Shown: positions 17,368 through 26,654 of the stretch, in pieces
Layout of the letters: the number at the start of each line of letters is the position of its first letter
Position numbering within the stretch: the first letter of the stretch is position 1
Assembly: GCA_040255525.1 (NCBI GenBank)
Contig: JBDZVD010000013.1
Coordinates: 1-64,000 of the forward strand
Length of the DNA: 64,000 bases
Direction of reading: 5' to 3'
Source: Rugosimonospora sp040255525
Lineage (GTDB): Bacteria; Actinomycetota; Actinomycetes; Mycobacteriales; Micromonosporaceae
Notes under the pieces: generated by a model
The model's input: only the letters and a program-made list of their open reading frames with translations
The model's database searches: none
What the model was told of the DNA's origin: nothing
Translations under genes and position numbers: made by a program

Positions 17368-18426
17368 ATGGGAGCGGTGTTGGGCCCGTGGGCAGCAGTC
17401 GTGATTTCGGTGGCTGCCACACTCGTCATCGTGGCGGCGTTGTACGCGTTGGCGCGTCGTCTGCTACGCGGCCATCCCACGCTACGCGACGCACTGCTGC
17501 ACACGCACCGGCCCGCGCAGGCGGTGGCGGTGGCGATCGCGGTACGGGCGACGGTCCCGCCAGCGGTCGGGGCCTGGCAACGATCCTGGCAGCGGCCCAT
17601 CGCCAGCGTGGCCATCGCGTGTCTGGTCGTTGCCCTCGTCTGGCTCGTGGGGAACGTGCTGCTGCGCATCGAGGACATCGCGCTGCACCGGTTCCGCGTT
17701 GACGAGGCGGACAACCTCACCGCCCGCCGGGTGCGCACGCAGATCTCCATCGTGCGGCGGATCACGGTCGCGGTGGTGGCCGTCGTCGGTGGTGGCGCCG
17801 TGCTTACCACCATCCCGCAGGCCCGGGCGGCCGGTGCGAGTGTGCTCGCGTCGGCGGGCCTGGTCGGGCTGGTCGCGGCGCTCGCAGCCCAGAGCACGCT
17901 GGGAAACGTGTTCGCGGGTCTGCACCTGGCCTTCGGCAATTCCTTGCGGCTGGACGATGTCGTGGTTGTGGAGGGTGAATGGGGACGGATTGAGGAGATC
18001 ACGCTGGGCTATGTCGTGGTGAAGATCTGGGATCAGCGTCGGCTGATCCTGCCCTCGTCCTACTTCACCACGACCCCGTTCCAGAACTGGACCCGCAGCA
18101 GCGCGGACATCATCGGCACAGTGGAACTGGACGTGGACTGGACGGTGCCGGTCAGCCAGATGCGGGAGACGGGTCAGCGCGTCGTGAACGGCAGCGACCT
18201 GTGGGACCGCCGGGCGTACGGGCTGCAGGTCACCGACGCCACCGGCGGACTGGTACGGGCTCGGGTGCTGGTCAGCGCCGCCGACAGTTCGGCGCTGTGG
18301 AATCTGCGGTGCCTGGTGCGGGAACAGCTGATCGACTGGCTGCAACGCGAGTACCCGCACGCGTTGCCCCGGCGACGCGCCGAACTGAACGCGACCCGTA
18401 CCGCTGCGGCAATGCATGGCCACTGA
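17368..18426 (+). CDS. MscS-family mechanosensitive channel
   Basis: This 352-residue protein has three to four transmembrane helices in the first 190 residues and a cytoplasmic beta domain. The pore-lining helix is ASAGLVGLVAALAAQSTLGN, rich in Ala and Gly as in MscS TM3. It is followed by NSLRLDDVVVVEGEWGRIEE, the conserved start of the beta domain, and PSSYFTTTPFQNWTR. The channel opens under membrane tension to release solutes during hypo-osmotic shock. The ATG at 17368 is chosen because GGAGGAAGG lies eight bases upstream; an in-frame extension back to 17257 is Arg-rich and unlikely. The nearby osmoprotectant importer suggests an osmotic-stress neighbourhood. Confidence 0.88.
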   Translation: MGAVLGPWAAVVISVAATLVIVAALYALARRLLRGHPTLRDALLHTHRPAQAVAVAIAVRATVPPAVGAWQRSWQRPIASVAIACLVVALVWLVGNVLLRIEDIALHRFRVDEADNLTARRVRTQISIVRRITVAVVAVVGGGAVLTTIPQARAAGASVLASAGLVGLVAALAAQSTLGNVFAGLHLAFGNSLRLDDVVVVEGEWGRIEEITLGYVVVKIWDQRRLILPSSYFTTTPFQNWTRSSADIIGTVELDVDWTVPVSQMRETGQRVVNGSDLWDRRAYGLQVTDATGGLVRARVLVSAADSSALWNLRCLVREQLIDWLQREYPHALPRRRAELNATRTAAAMHGH

Positions 18427-18494
18427 CCATTCCGGGCCGCGGGCGTCAACGACGAGGCGTCGGCGTGTCGCCTGGTCGATCGCCTACGGGATGC

Positions 18495-19328
18495 TCAGCG
18501 AGGTTCGAAGCCGAGGTCGGTCGACAGCTCGGCGGCGGCGCGGACAAGCGCCAGCGCCGGGTCCGGTGCGACTGGTGGCAGGCGGTGTTCCACGGTGCCC
18601 AATTGGATGGCCGCGAGGACGACGCTACGAAAGTCTCGGACCGGGGCGGCGTACCGGTGGCCCCGGTCGCCGTCGTCGTAGCAGACGAAGCCGTATCGCT
18701 GGGCGTGGGCCAGGTGTTCGCGCATCACCTGTTGGTTCGGTGCCGAGTCCGGCAGCGCGTCCGACAGTGCCGACGCCGACCAGTCCAGCATGAGCGCGGG
18801 GCCGCAGGGCGTCTCGGTCAAAGCCAAGGCGGCCTGACCGTCGGGCAGTTCCGGCAGTGAGGTGCGTCCCGGAACGACGGAGATGAGGGTCAACACCTGG
18901 CCGCCGATGAGCACGCACAGCCGCGCCTCCGCCTGTTGCTGCTCGGCGAGGCGGTGCAGCGGACCCGACGCCGCGCGGACCAGTCGACTCTCCACGCCGC
19001 GCGCCGCGAGACGATACAGCTCCCAACCCAACTGGTAGGTCCGGTTGTACGGGTCCCGTTCGACGAGCCCCTCGGCGGCGAGAGCGCGTAGGGCACGCGA
19101 GATCTGACTCTTTTCCCGCCCTAGCCGCTCGGCGATGCGTACCACGCCCAGGCCGCCGCGGCTCAGGCTTTCCTGGCTCGCCAGTTCACGCAGGACCGCG
19201 ATGTCGCGGCGCAGGCCCGCCGAGTGGTTCGCCTGATTCGTTGACAGCGCCCGTTGCGAACCTGACTGCGCGAGGTACCGCACTGCCGTGGGATCGTCGG
19301 TGACAGGCGGTGTGAGCGGCGCTGTCAT
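18495..19328 (-). CDS. IclR-family transcriptional regulator
   Basis: This 277-residue regulator has an N-terminal winged helix (RRDIAVLRELASQ, then VVRIAERLGREKSQISRALR and AAEGLVERDPYNRTYQLG). It also has a C-terminal effector domain of the IclR type, with ESRLVRAASGPLHRLAEQQQ and a terminal VVLAAIQLG segment. The ATG at 19328 has GGAGG five bases upstream; longer in-frame starts up to 19412 lack one. It is divergent from the four-gene osmoprotectant ABC importer (gap about 260 bases), so it is the obvious candidate regulator of that operon. The ligand is not predictable from the sequence. Confidence 0.82.
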   Translation of the reverse strand: MTAPLTPPVTDDPTAVRYLAQSGSQRALSTNQANHSAGLRRDIAVLRELASQESLSRGGLGVVRIAERLGREKSQISRALRALAAEGLVERDPYNRTYQLGWELYRLAARGVESRLVRAASGPLHRLAEQQQAEARLCVLIGGQVLTLISVVPGRTSLPELPDGQAALALTETPCGPALMLDWSASALSDALPDSAPNQQVMREHLAHAQRYGFVCYDDGDRGHRYAAPVRDFRSVVLAAIQLGTVEHRLPPVAPDPALALVRAAAELSTDLGFEPR

Positions 19329-19591
19329 GGAGCCTCCGTCATCGCAGCGGCGGGTGCCGCGGACCTTGTGCGCAGGGTACGAATGTAGCGCTCGGCGAGA
19401 CCTCGCCGTCACCGCCCGCTCATGGTGCGGTCCACTGCCACGGATCCGGCAGACGCGAACCTCTGTGAACTCCGTTCGGATTCGCTGCTAGGGTTGCGGT
19501 CACTGCATCGCCAGTGGCGCTCCGAGCACCGCTGCCCACAGCGACCAGACAGACGGTAACCGTGGCATCGCAGAACGCGTGGCGTTCCACG

Positions 19592-20323
19592 ATGCACACA
19601 CCGGAGCGCCACGGGACCGCCGGGAATCTGGAGCACACACCGGTCGACACCCGACATGAGGAACGGAGCAATTCCCTGAGCCTCACCGAGTATCTGTCCG
19701 AAAATTGGATTGATGTCGTCAACGATGCGATTCGCCACGTTGATATCACCTTTGCCGCCGTCGCGATCGCCGCGCTCATCGGGGTCACGCTCGGCGTGCT
19801 GACCTACCAGCGGCCGACCCTGGCGTCGATGGCCACCACAACCACGTCGGCGTTCCTGACGATCCCGTCCATCGCTCTGCTGGGCATCCTGATCGAACCC
19901 GTCGGCCTCGGCGTACCGAATGTCCTGCCGTGCCTCGTGCTGTACGCCCTCCTGCCGATCACCCGCAACACGATCGTCGGTCTGCGAGGTGTCGACCAGT
20001 CCGTGGTCGAGGCCGGTCGTGGCATGGGAATGAGCCGGCTACGCCTGCTATTGCGGGTTCGGCTGCCGCTGGCCTGGCCACTCGTACTCACCGGCATTCG
20101 CGTCTCGACCCAGATGACGATCGGGATCGCGGCCATCGGGGCCTACGTCCAGGGTCCGGGCCTGGGCAACGAGATCTTCGGCGGGTTGGCACGCTTTGGC
20201 GCCGTCAACTCTCTGAATCAGGTACTGATCGGCACCATCGCGATCGTGATCCTCGCGCTGGTGTTTGACCTCGCCTACGCGGCCATCGGGCGGCTGACCA
20301 CTTCAGGAGGAATCCGTGCCTGA
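19592..20323 (+). CDS. Osmoprotectant (OpuC-type) ABC transporter permease 1
   Basis: This protein of about 243 residues has five to six transmembrane helices and the binding-protein-dependent permease motif EAGRGMGMSRLRLLLRVRLP (the EAA loop). Close relatives are the OpuCB/OpuCD and YehW/YehY permeases for glycine betaine, carnitine or choline. The conserved FLTIPSIALLGILIEPVGLG helix and ALLPITRNTIVGLRGVD segment fit that family. The true start is uncertain: the ATG at 19592 is used, but the conserved part begins about 34 residues later. It overlaps the ATPase gene by eight bases and starts the operon permease-ATPase-permease-binding protein. Confidence 0.85.
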   Translation: MHTPERHGTAGNLEHTPVDTRHEERSNSLSLTEYLSENWIDVVNDAIRHVDITFAAVAIAALIGVTLGVLTYQRPTLASMATTTTSAFLTIPSIALLGILIEPVGLGVPNVLPCLVLYALLPITRNTIVGLRGVDQSVVEAGRGMGMSRLRLLLRVRLPLAWPLVLTGIRVSTQMTIGIAAIGAYVQGPGLGNEIFGGLARFGAVNSLNQVLIGTIAIVILALVFDLAYAAIGRLTTSGGIRA

Positions 20324-21398
20324 CAACACGTCCCGCCTCGTGTCCACGAGGGAATCATCGAGCAACACCCGCGGCGTGCCGATCCAGCTCGACGGGGTCA
20401 CCAAGTCCTATCGGGGGCAGGCCGCGCCGGCCGTCGACCACATCAGTATGGACATCGCGGCTGGCGAGATCGTTGTGCTGGTCGGACCGTCGGGATGTGG
20501 CAAGACCACCACGATGAAGATGATCAACCGTCTGATCGAACCGACCTCCGGCCGGATCGTCATCGACGGGACCGACGTGCTGAAGCTCGACGCCGACGAG
20601 CACCGGCGGAACTGCGGCTATGTCATCCAGCAGATCGGGCTGTTCCCGCACATGCGCATCGCGGACAATATCGGCCTGGTCCCGCGAATGCTCGGCTGGA
20701 ACCGCAGACGGGTCGCCGATCGCGTCGAGGAACTGCTGGAACTCGTCGGGCTGCCCGCCGGGACCTACGCACGGCGCTTTCCACGCCAGCTTTCCGGCGG
20801 GCAGCAGCAGCGCGTCGGCGTCGCCCGTGCGCTGGCCGCCGACCCACCGGTGATGCTCATGGATGAGCCGTTCGGCGCTACCGACCCCATCACTCGCGAT
20901 CGCCTGCAGAACGAATTCCTCCGGCTGCAGCGGGAGATGCGCAAGACGGTGGTCTTCGTCACCCACGATTTCGAAGAGGCGTTGAAGATGGGTGACCGGA
21001 TCGCCGTGCTGCGCCCGCAGTCGGTGATCGCGCAGTACGACACCCCCAAAGAGGTTCTCGCCAATCCGGTCGATGACTACGTGGCCGGATTCATCGGAGC
21101 GGGTGGGCACCTCAAACAGCTCGCGCTGATGTCGCTCCGCGAGGTCGACTTGAGCCCGCCTCCGTCCTCCGCGAGCGGCGTGCCCGTCCTCGCCGTCGAC
21201 TCCACTATGCGCGATGCGCTGGACATTATGCTCGCGAACGGCGCCGACTCGGTTGTGATCACGGAGAACGGGGAGGCGGACGGATCCGACCGTGCCATCG
21301 GCTCCCTCCAGCTTGGCGATCTGATGGCTGCGATCGGTACTGCACGGGCCGATGAGCCGGCGAGCGCTGATGTATCCGGTTCCCGGGGCAGCCGCTGA
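20316..21398 (+). CDS. Osmoprotectant ABC transporter ATP-binding protein (OpuCA/ProV-like)
   Basis: This 360-residue ATPase powers osmoprotectant uptake. The Walker A motif is GPSGCGKTTT, the Q-loop region is YVIQQIGLFPHM, the signature is LSGGQQQR, and Walker B is VMLMDEPFGATD. The D-loop reads GATD instead of the usual GALD, a mild change. After the nucleotide-binding domain there is a C-terminal region (VPVLAVDSTMRDALDIML, then VVITENG) that looks like one CBS-type sensor repeat, whereas OpuCA usually carries two. Translation starts at a GTG (20316) inside the end of the first permease gene, preceded by AGGAGG. Its stop shares a base with the next ATG (TGATG). The substrate is probably a quaternary amine such as glycine betaine. 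Confidence 0.9.
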   Translation: MPDNTSRLVSTRESSSNTRGVPIQLDGVTKSYRGQAAPAVDHISMDIAAGEIVVLVGPSGCGKTTTMKMINRLIEPTSGRIVIDGTDVLKLDADEHRRNCGYVIQQIGLFPHMRIADNIGLVPRMLGWNRRRVADRVEELLELVGLPAGTYARRFPRQLSGGQQQRVGVARALAADPPVMLMDEPFGATDPITRDRLQNEFLRLQREMRKTVVFVTHDFEEALKMGDRIAVLRPQSVIAQYDTPKEVLANPVDDYVAGFIGAGGHLKQLALMSLREVDLSPPPSSASGVPVLAVDSTMRDALDIMLANGADSVVITENGEADGSDRAIGSLQLGDLMAAIGTARADEPASADVSGSRGSR

Positions 21399-22210
21399 TG
21401 GCCATCGCGCAACGCCTGCCCTCCCCCAGTGAGAATGCGACCGCCATCCCCGCCAGCACAGCCTCCACATCAATTGCCGAACGGCTGCGGACGCGATGGC
21501 GTGGCATGCTGGTTCGTCCGGTATCGCTCGCCGTCGTACTTGTGCTGCTCTATTTCTGGGTGAGTTCGCGTACCCTCGACTCGATCGAGAAGCGGTCGTT
21601 GAACTCGCACGAAATCACTGTCGAGCTGATGCAGCACATCAAGCTGTCTCTGGCCGCGACCGTCATCACGGTCGTCATCGCGGTGCCGTTGGGTGTCCTG
21701 CTGACCCGATCGTCGACTCGCTGGTTCAAGGCCGGCGGGCTGGCCCTGAGCAACCTCGGACAGGCGATCCCTTCGATCGGTCTGATCGTGCTGCTCGCGT
21801 TGTGGATCAACACGGGTTTCTGGACCGCCCTGATCGGTCTGGTCCTCTACGCGATGCTTCCGATTCTGCGCAACACCATCGTCGGGCTGGAGGGCGTCGA
21901 TCCGGCGCTGACCGAGGCCGCTCGCGGCATGGGGATGTCCCGGCTCGCGGTCCTCGCGCGGATAGAGCTGCCCCTCGCCGTACCGGTGATCCTCGCCGGC
22001 ATCCGCACCGCGCTGGTACTCACGGTCGCCACGACCACGCTCGCGACGTTCATCGGGGCCGGTGGCCTCGGTGGCGGACTGATCGTCGGTATCAACCTCA
22101 ACCGCCCGTCCGTCAGCCTCACCTATGGCGTTCTTGCCGCGGCGCTCGCTCTGTTCGCCGACTGGATCGGCGCGGTAGTCGAGGAGCTGCTTCGCCCGCG
22201 TGGGCTGTGA
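21398..22210 (+). CDS. Osmoprotectant ABC transporter permease 2
   Basis: This 270-residue permease is a diverged paralogue of the one at 19592-20323. It has about six transmembrane helices and an EAA loop reading EAARGMGMSRLAVLARIELP. LSNLGQAIPSIGLIVLLALW and VLYAMLPILRNTIVGLEGVD match OpuCB/OpuCD-type permeases. The ATG is in a TGATG stop-start overlap with the ATPase gene. Two different permeases probably form the membrane heterodimer. The N-terminal 35 residues before the first helix are polar and likely cytoplasmic. Confidence 0.88.
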   Translation: MAIAQRLPSPSENATAIPASTASTSIAERLRTRWRGMLVRPVSLAVVLVLLYFWVSSRTLDSIEKRSLNSHEITVELMQHIKLSLAATVITVVIAVPLGVLLTRSSTRWFKAGGLALSNLGQAIPSIGLIVLLALWINTGFWTALIGLVLYAMLPILRNTIVGLEGVDPALTEAARGMGMSRLAVLARIELPLAVPVILAGIRTALVLTVATTTLATFIGAGGLGGGLIVGINLNRPSVSLTYGVLAAALALFADWIGAVVEELLRPRGL

Positions 22211-22270
22211 CAGCTTCCCTTTTCGTCGCTCGCACCCCATCCGATCGATACACCTGGAGGAAGTATCCGT

Positions 22271-23245
22271 ATGCGTGTTCCTAGCCGAAGTGTGTTGACC
22301 TTGGTAGTGGCCCTTGTCGGCGTGGGCCTTGCCAGTGGCTGCACGGTGAGCAAGAAGAAAGACACCCAGGAGGTCGGCACCGGCTCGATCAAGAAGGTCG
22401 ACGCGCTCAGCGGGGCCAAGATCAAGGTCGGCTCCAAGGAATTCGACGAGCAGTTGCTACTCGGTCAGATCGCCATCCTCACGCTGCAAGCCGCGGGTGC
22501 CGACCCGGTGGACAAGACGAACATCAACGGCTCGACGAACGTACGCCAGGCCCTGACCAGCGGCAACATCGACCTTTACTGGGAATACACCGGTACCGAC
22601 TGGATCACCTACCTGAAGAACACGAAACCGATCGACGATCCTCAGCAACAGTTCGACGCGGTCGCGCAGGCGGACGCGAAGAACGGCATCACGTGGTGGG
22701 ATGCGGCGCCGGCCAACAACACCTATGCGATCGCTGCCAAGGCCGGCACGATCAGCAAGTACCACATCAACACGATCTCCGACTACGCGGCGCTCGCCAA
22801 GAGCGACCCGTCCGCCGCGTCGATCTGTGTCGAGAGCGAGTTCAAGAACCGCGACGACGGGTTCCCCGGGGTGGAGAAGACCTACGGCTTCACACTGCCG
22901 GGCGGCGACGAACATCTACTCGACACCGCGGTCGTGTACACCGAACTCGACAAGGGAAGCACGTGCAACTTCGGTGAGGTCTACGAGACCGACGGCCGTG
23001 TCTCGTCGCTCAAACTGACTTTGCTCAAGGACGACAAGAAGTTCTTCCCCATCTACAACCCGGCCATCTCCGTCCGAAGCTCGATCGCGACCCAGTATCC
23101 GCAACTGAAGGACCTGTTCGCTCCGGTCGCAGCAAAGTTGGATACCGCGACCCTGGCCGCCTTGAACAAGAAGATCAGTGTCGACGGCGAGACGCCAGCG
23201 AAGGTGGCGCACGACTGGATGGCGTCGGAGGGCTTCATCGGCTGA
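22271..23245 (+). CDS. Osmoprotectant-binding lipoprotein (OpuCC/ProX-like)
   Basis: This 324-residue solute-binding protein is anchored to the membrane by a lipid at C24 (lipobox LASGC after a hydrophobic signal). The mature part begins with KIKVGSKEFDEQLLLGQI, the hallmark opening of the QAT/OpuCC family that binds glycine betaine, carnitine or choline. SGNIDLYWEYTGTDW is also typical. Aromatic residues that could form a cation-pi box for a quaternary ammonium group are present (W and Y in WEYTGTDW and TWWDAAP). GGAGG lies just before the ATG at 22271. It is the last gene of the importer operon and is followed by a strong hairpin 150 bases downstream. Confidence 0.9.
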   Translation: MRVPSRSVLTLVVALVGVGLASGCTVSKKKDTQEVGTGSIKKVDALSGAKIKVGSKEFDEQLLLGQIAILTLQAAGADPVDKTNINGSTNVRQALTSGNIDLYWEYTGTDWITYLKNTKPIDDPQQQFDAVAQADAKNGITWWDAAPANNTYAIAAKAGTISKYHINTISDYAALAKSDPSAASICVESEFKNRDDGFPGVEKTYGFTLPGGDEHLLDTAVVYTELDKGSTCNFGEVYETDGRVSSLKLTLLKDDKKFFPIYNPAISVRSSIATQYPQLKDLFAPVAAKLDTATLAALNKKISVDGETPAKVAHDWMASEGFIG

Positions 23246-23614
23246 CGGCCAGCCCGAGTCGACCAGGGCCGTGACCATGGGTGCGCCTGGAACGGTGCGT
23301 CGATGCTTCGGTCTTCAGCTCGACGACGGTGACGACTTGGCCAAGTGCCCACTCCCGCGGGTCGTCTTTGACCTCGGCGAGGCGGCCTGGTCGCCGGTGC
23401 GCTGCTGGTGTTTGGCGAGCCAGCACCAGCAGCGCACCGGGAAGCCTCCTTGGTGACGGCCGAAGGGCTCCGGTGCGTTAAGCGTTGGCAGCATCGAGGC
23501 GGATCGAAGAGTGAAGTTGTCGAGTCGTCCGCGTCCGTGGCCGCCGTCAAGGTGAGTGTTTGCTGGCTTCCGGGCGGCCGGCAGCGTCCGCCCGTCCGGG
23601 CGTCCCACACCGCA
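23246..23614. other. Gene-free stretch between convergent genes
   Basis: These 369 bases lie between the 3' ends of the osmoprotectant operon and the LysR gene. Apart from the 17-base inverted repeat described separately, I see no gene. Short frames on both strands have no motif I recognise. Decayed mobile DNA is possible but not shown. Confidence 0.45.
23394..23440. terminator. 17-base perfect inverted repeat, likely bidirectional terminator
   Basis: CCGGTGCGCTGCTGGTG (23394-23410) pairs perfectly with CACCAGCAGCGCACCGG (23424-23440) around a 13-base loop, which itself contains TGGC and GCCA. It lies between two convergent genes (ends at 23245 and 23615), where a two-way terminator is expected. 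There is no T-run, which is common for actinobacterial terminators. Confidence 0.6.
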
Positions 23615-24607
23615 TCAGCTTCGCTCCAGTACACACACACGTTCCAAGGCCACGCGTTGCTTGGACGAGCTGGTCGCGGACCTCGCAGGCACCTTGCAGG
23701 ATCGCTCTGCAATTTTGACATCGGGTTCGCGTCGCTCGGCCATGAAGGCAACGAATCGTTCCGTGACGCGGGACATCGGGATTCGCGAGGTCGCCAGAAC
23801 AACGCGCCTTTTCAGGCCAGTGTCGATTCGTACGACGCGAATGCCGTGAAAGCCGGTGGTACAGAGCTCGGGGACGATCGTGATGCCCATGCCCTCTCTG
23901 ACCAGAGTGAGCAGGGTGGCCATGTCCGCGATCTTCAGATCGACGCGGCACGTCAAGCCTTTGCGTTCGTAGATCTCGCGGACGAGGGGCTCGCACCCGC
24001 CGTCGGACATCAGCAGGGTGTCGTCTTCTAGCTCGGACAGCGCGATCAGCGGCACCTCGGTCAGAGGATGGTCTTGCGGGAGGACAGCAACCCACTGGTC
24101 GTCGGCCAGCCGCAACTGGTCGGCGTGCGGCAGGTTCGAAGGCGTGTTGCTGGTGTCGGCGTTTTTCGCCACGGTGGCGATGTCGATGAATCCCGTGTCC
24201 AACCATTGGACCAGCTCGCTGTCGCGCCCTTGCAGGAGAGCCACCCTGATTCCTGGGTACTCACGGCGAAAGGCGGCGATGACCGGCACCAGCAGCGGCC
24301 CGACGCTGGGCGTTGTCCCGATGCGAAGAATGCCGGTGGCCTCCCGGCGCTCCATCCGTGCAAAGCTTTCGATGAGGTCAAGCCGCTCCAGGACCTGGCG
24401 AGCCTGCTCCACGATGCGAACGCCCGCGCCGGTCAGGCTGTGCGCGCCACGGGTTCCGCGGACCAAGAGCGGGACGCCGAGGTCGCGTTCGAGGCTTGCT
24501 ACGGCTCGACTCACCGTCGATTGCCTGACGCCCAGGCGATCGGCAGCACCGGTGAAGCCCCGCTCGTCGATGACGGCGACCAATGCGCGTAGCTGGCCTA
24601 TCTCCAT
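23615..24607 (-). CDS. LysR-family transcriptional regulator
   Basis: This 330-residue regulator starts MEIGQLRALVAVIDERGF. Its winged helix covers about residues 1-60 (AADRLGVRQSTVSRAVASLE and LLVRGTRGAHSLTGAG). The effector-binding domain follows (ILRIGTTPSVGPLLVPVIAA and further). Its C terminus (after FVAFMAERREPDV) runs on for about 30 residues beyond the normal domain end. The ATG at 24607 is the family's usual start. It is divergent from the EamA exporter with only 69 bases between the starts, the classic LysR layout, so it probably controls that gene. The inducer is unknown. Confidence 0.85.
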   Translation of the reverse strand: MEIGQLRALVAVIDERGFTGAADRLGVRQSTVSRAVASLERDLGVPLLVRGTRGAHSLTGAGVRIVEQARQVLERLDLIESFARMERREATGILRIGTTPSVGPLLVPVIAAFRREYPGIRVALLQGRDSELVQWLDTGFIDIATVAKNADTSNTPSNLPHADQLRLADDQWVAVLPQDHPLTEVPLIALSELEDDTLLMSDGGCEPLVREIYERKGLTCRVDLKIADMATLLTLVREGMGITIVPELCTTGFHGIRVVRIDTGLKRRVVLATSRIPMSRVTERFVAFMAERREPDVKIAERSCKVPARSATSSSKQRVALERVCVLERS

Positions 24608-24676
24608 GCGTCCCAAGCATAGGTCACCCCGCGCAACGCATTTGATACATCGGTGCGGGTTGGGTTGCCTGTCAAC

Positions 24677-25567
24677 ATGCACTCGATCAGCGCTCGGGAC
24701 GCTCTGAGGATCTTGCTTGTCGCGGCGCTGTGGGGTGCCTCGTTCCTGTTCATCAGGGTGGCCGTCCCGCAGATGGGACCGCTGGGCCTGATGGTCGTAC
24801 GGACCGGCCTGGCCGGGGTTGCCCTGCTGGCGGTCGTGGTGGCCACGCGGCGCGCCCCGAAGGCGCGGGACAGCCATCGCTATCTCGTACTCGGCCTGAC
24901 CTCGGCCGCAGTACCGTTCGCGTTGATCGCCTTCGCCGAGCTACACCTGCCGGCCTCACTAGCCGCGATCTTGAACGCGACGACACCACTGTTCACCGCA
25001 CTGTTGACAGCCGCCGTGACGAAGACCGCACCGACCCCGAGGCGTCTCGCGGGAGTCGTCGTCGGAGTTGTCGGGGTCGCTGTCGTGGTCGGTGTCGGGC
25101 CCGTCGGTGTGACCCCGGAAGTCCTGCTGGCCGTCGGCGCCAGCCTCGTGGCGGCGATCTTGTACGCCGTCGGCGGCGTGTACGCCCAGCGCCGGATGTC
25201 TGACCTGAAGCCGCTGACACTTGCGACCGGACAGAATCTCGGCGCTGCCGCCCTGCTCGCCATCCCTGCGCTGCTGACCCACCCGGCCACACCCCCGTCC
25301 GGGACGGCCTGGGCGAACGCCGCCGCCCTCGGCCTCGCGAGCAGCGCGGTCGGCTTCGCGGTCTTCTACAAGCTCGTCGCGACGATAGGCGCCGTCGGCG
25401 CCTTGTCTGTGACTTTCCTCGTGCCCGTCTTCGGTTTGGTCTGGAGCGCACTGTTCCTCGGCGAGGCCATCACCTGGGCCCTCGTCCTGGGCCTGGCCGT
25501 GATCCTCGCGGGCCTGTACCTACTCCTCGGTCCGCAGCGGGTACCCGAACCGGCCTCGGCGAAGTAG
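24677..25567 (+). CDS. EamA/DMT-family transporter
   Basis: This 296-residue membrane protein has ten transmembrane helices in two EamA repeats (first repeat from ILLVAALWGASFLFIRVAVP, second from VGASLVAAILYAVGGVYAQR). Members of the drug/metabolite transporter family export amino acids, nucleosides or other small metabolites. PASLAAILNATTPLFTALL and a late FLVPVFGLVWSALFLGEAI are typical. The ATG at 24677 (MHSISARDALRI) is used; a GTG eight codons upstream (24653) is possible, and the transcript may be leaderless, since no ribosome binding site is evident. It is probably controlled by the adjacent LysR protein. Confidence 0.85.
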   Translation: MHSISARDALRILLVAALWGASFLFIRVAVPQMGPLGLMVVRTGLAGVALLAVVVATRRAPKARDSHRYLVLGLTSAAVPFALIAFAELHLPASLAAILNATTPLFTALLTAAVTKTAPTPRRLAGVVVGVVGVAVVVGVGPVGVTPEVLLAVGASLVAAILYAVGGVYAQRRMSDLKPLTLATGQNLGAAALLAIPALLTHPATPPSGTAWANAAALGLASSAVGFAVFYKLVATIGAVGALSVTFLVPVFGLVWSALFLGEAITWALVLGLAVILAGLYLLLGPQRVPEPASAK

Positions 25568-25784
25568 ACGCGATGTGGTCCCACGGCGCACGGCGTCGTG
25601 TCGCTCCGCGATCGGAAATTTCGACTGATGGCGGCAGATGGGGCGGCCGGTTCCGGGTGAAGAAGGTGATCCAGCATGGCTGAGGCGGATCAGCTAGCGG
25701 CATCACTGTCGTGCCGGAGTCGGGCTACTCGTTCCGGATGACAAGTCGGGGGTTTGAGGGCCGGCGGGTGGGGCATGGGCGGGC

Positions 25785-26654
25785 ATGCGTACAGCATTGA
25801 TGACCAAGCTGGAGCAGGCGTCCTCGCTCGACCGGGTGGGAGACCGGCTACAGCCCAAGGTATGGGGGCTGCTGCGGCCGCAACGGGTCAAGGATGCTCT
25901 GCACGGGGTGTGGTTGGGCCATCCGCTGCACCCGGCGTTGGTGCAGATCCCGGTCGGCGCGTGGATGAGCAGCGTCGTCCTCGACCTGTTGCCAGGGCGG
26001 CGGACGCCAGGGCGGGAGCAGGCCGCTACGACCCTGATCGCGGTCGGCACAGCGAGCGCGTTGCCGGCCGCACTGACTGGCATCAACGACTGGTCGTGGC
26101 TGTGGCAGGAGGAACGGCGGGTCGGACTGGTGCACGCCGCCACGAACACCTTGGGGGTGGCTGTCTACGCGGGCTCGCTCGCCGCGCGGCTGCGAGGGCG
26201 GCACGGGCTGGGCCGCTTGCTGGGCTTGTTCGGCTTGGCGGCGGTGGGTGCGGGCGGATACCTCGGCGGGCACCTCGTCTACAAGCAGACCGCTCAGGTC
26301 AACCAGGGCGCCCCGGACATGCACCGGGTCGAGTACGGGTGGCGCCGGGTGGCCGAGGTCGACTCGCTTCCCGAGGCTCAGCTGCTGGCCCGGCGGGTCG
26401 ACGACGTGCCCGTGGTGGTCTACCGCGACGGCGGCGACATCACCGTGATGCTGGACCGCTGCGCCCACCAGAGCGGACCGCTCGGGGAGGGCAAGATGGT
26501 CCAGGTCGACGGCAAGCCCTGTGTCGTCTGCCCCTGGCATGGCAGCACCTTCCAACTGAAGGACGGAAAGGTCGTGCACGGCCCCTCCAGCAGCGACCAA
26601 CAGGTGCTACCCACGCGGATCTCCGACGGCGTTGTGGAGGCCAGATTGCCCTGA
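25785..26654 (+). CDS. DUF2231 membrane domain fused to a Rieske 2Fe-2S domain
   Basis: This 289-residue protein joins two parts. Residues about 40-165 form a DUF2231 four-helix membrane domain (WLGHPLHPALVQIPVGAW and then TGINDW, HAATNTLG, GYLGGHLVY). Residues about 183-289 form a Rieske domain whose 2Fe-2S ligands are C226 and H228 (CAHQSGPL) and C249 and H252 (CPWHGSTF). The iron-sulfur domain probably faces the cytoplasm or the membrane surface and shuttles electrons to or from a partner. Histidines in the membrane part (H46, H49, H117) could bind haem, which is inference. Similar fusions occur in other actinobacteria, but the partner oxidase is not evident here. A second ATG at 25800 is an alternative start. 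Confidence 0.8.
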   Translation: MRTALMTKLEQASSLDRVGDRLQPKVWGLLRPQRVKDALHGVWLGHPLHPALVQIPVGAWMSSVVLDLLPGRRTPGREQAATTLIAVGTASALPAALTGINDWSWLWQEERRVGLVHAATNTLGVAVYAGSLAARLRGRHGLGRLLGLFGLAAVGAGGYLGGHLVYKQTAQVNQGAPDMHRVEYGWRRVAEVDSLPEAQLLARRVDDVPVVVYRDGGDITVMLDRCAHQSGPLGEGKMVQVDGKPCVVCPWHGSTFQLKDGKVVHGPSSSDQQVLPTRISDGVVEARLP

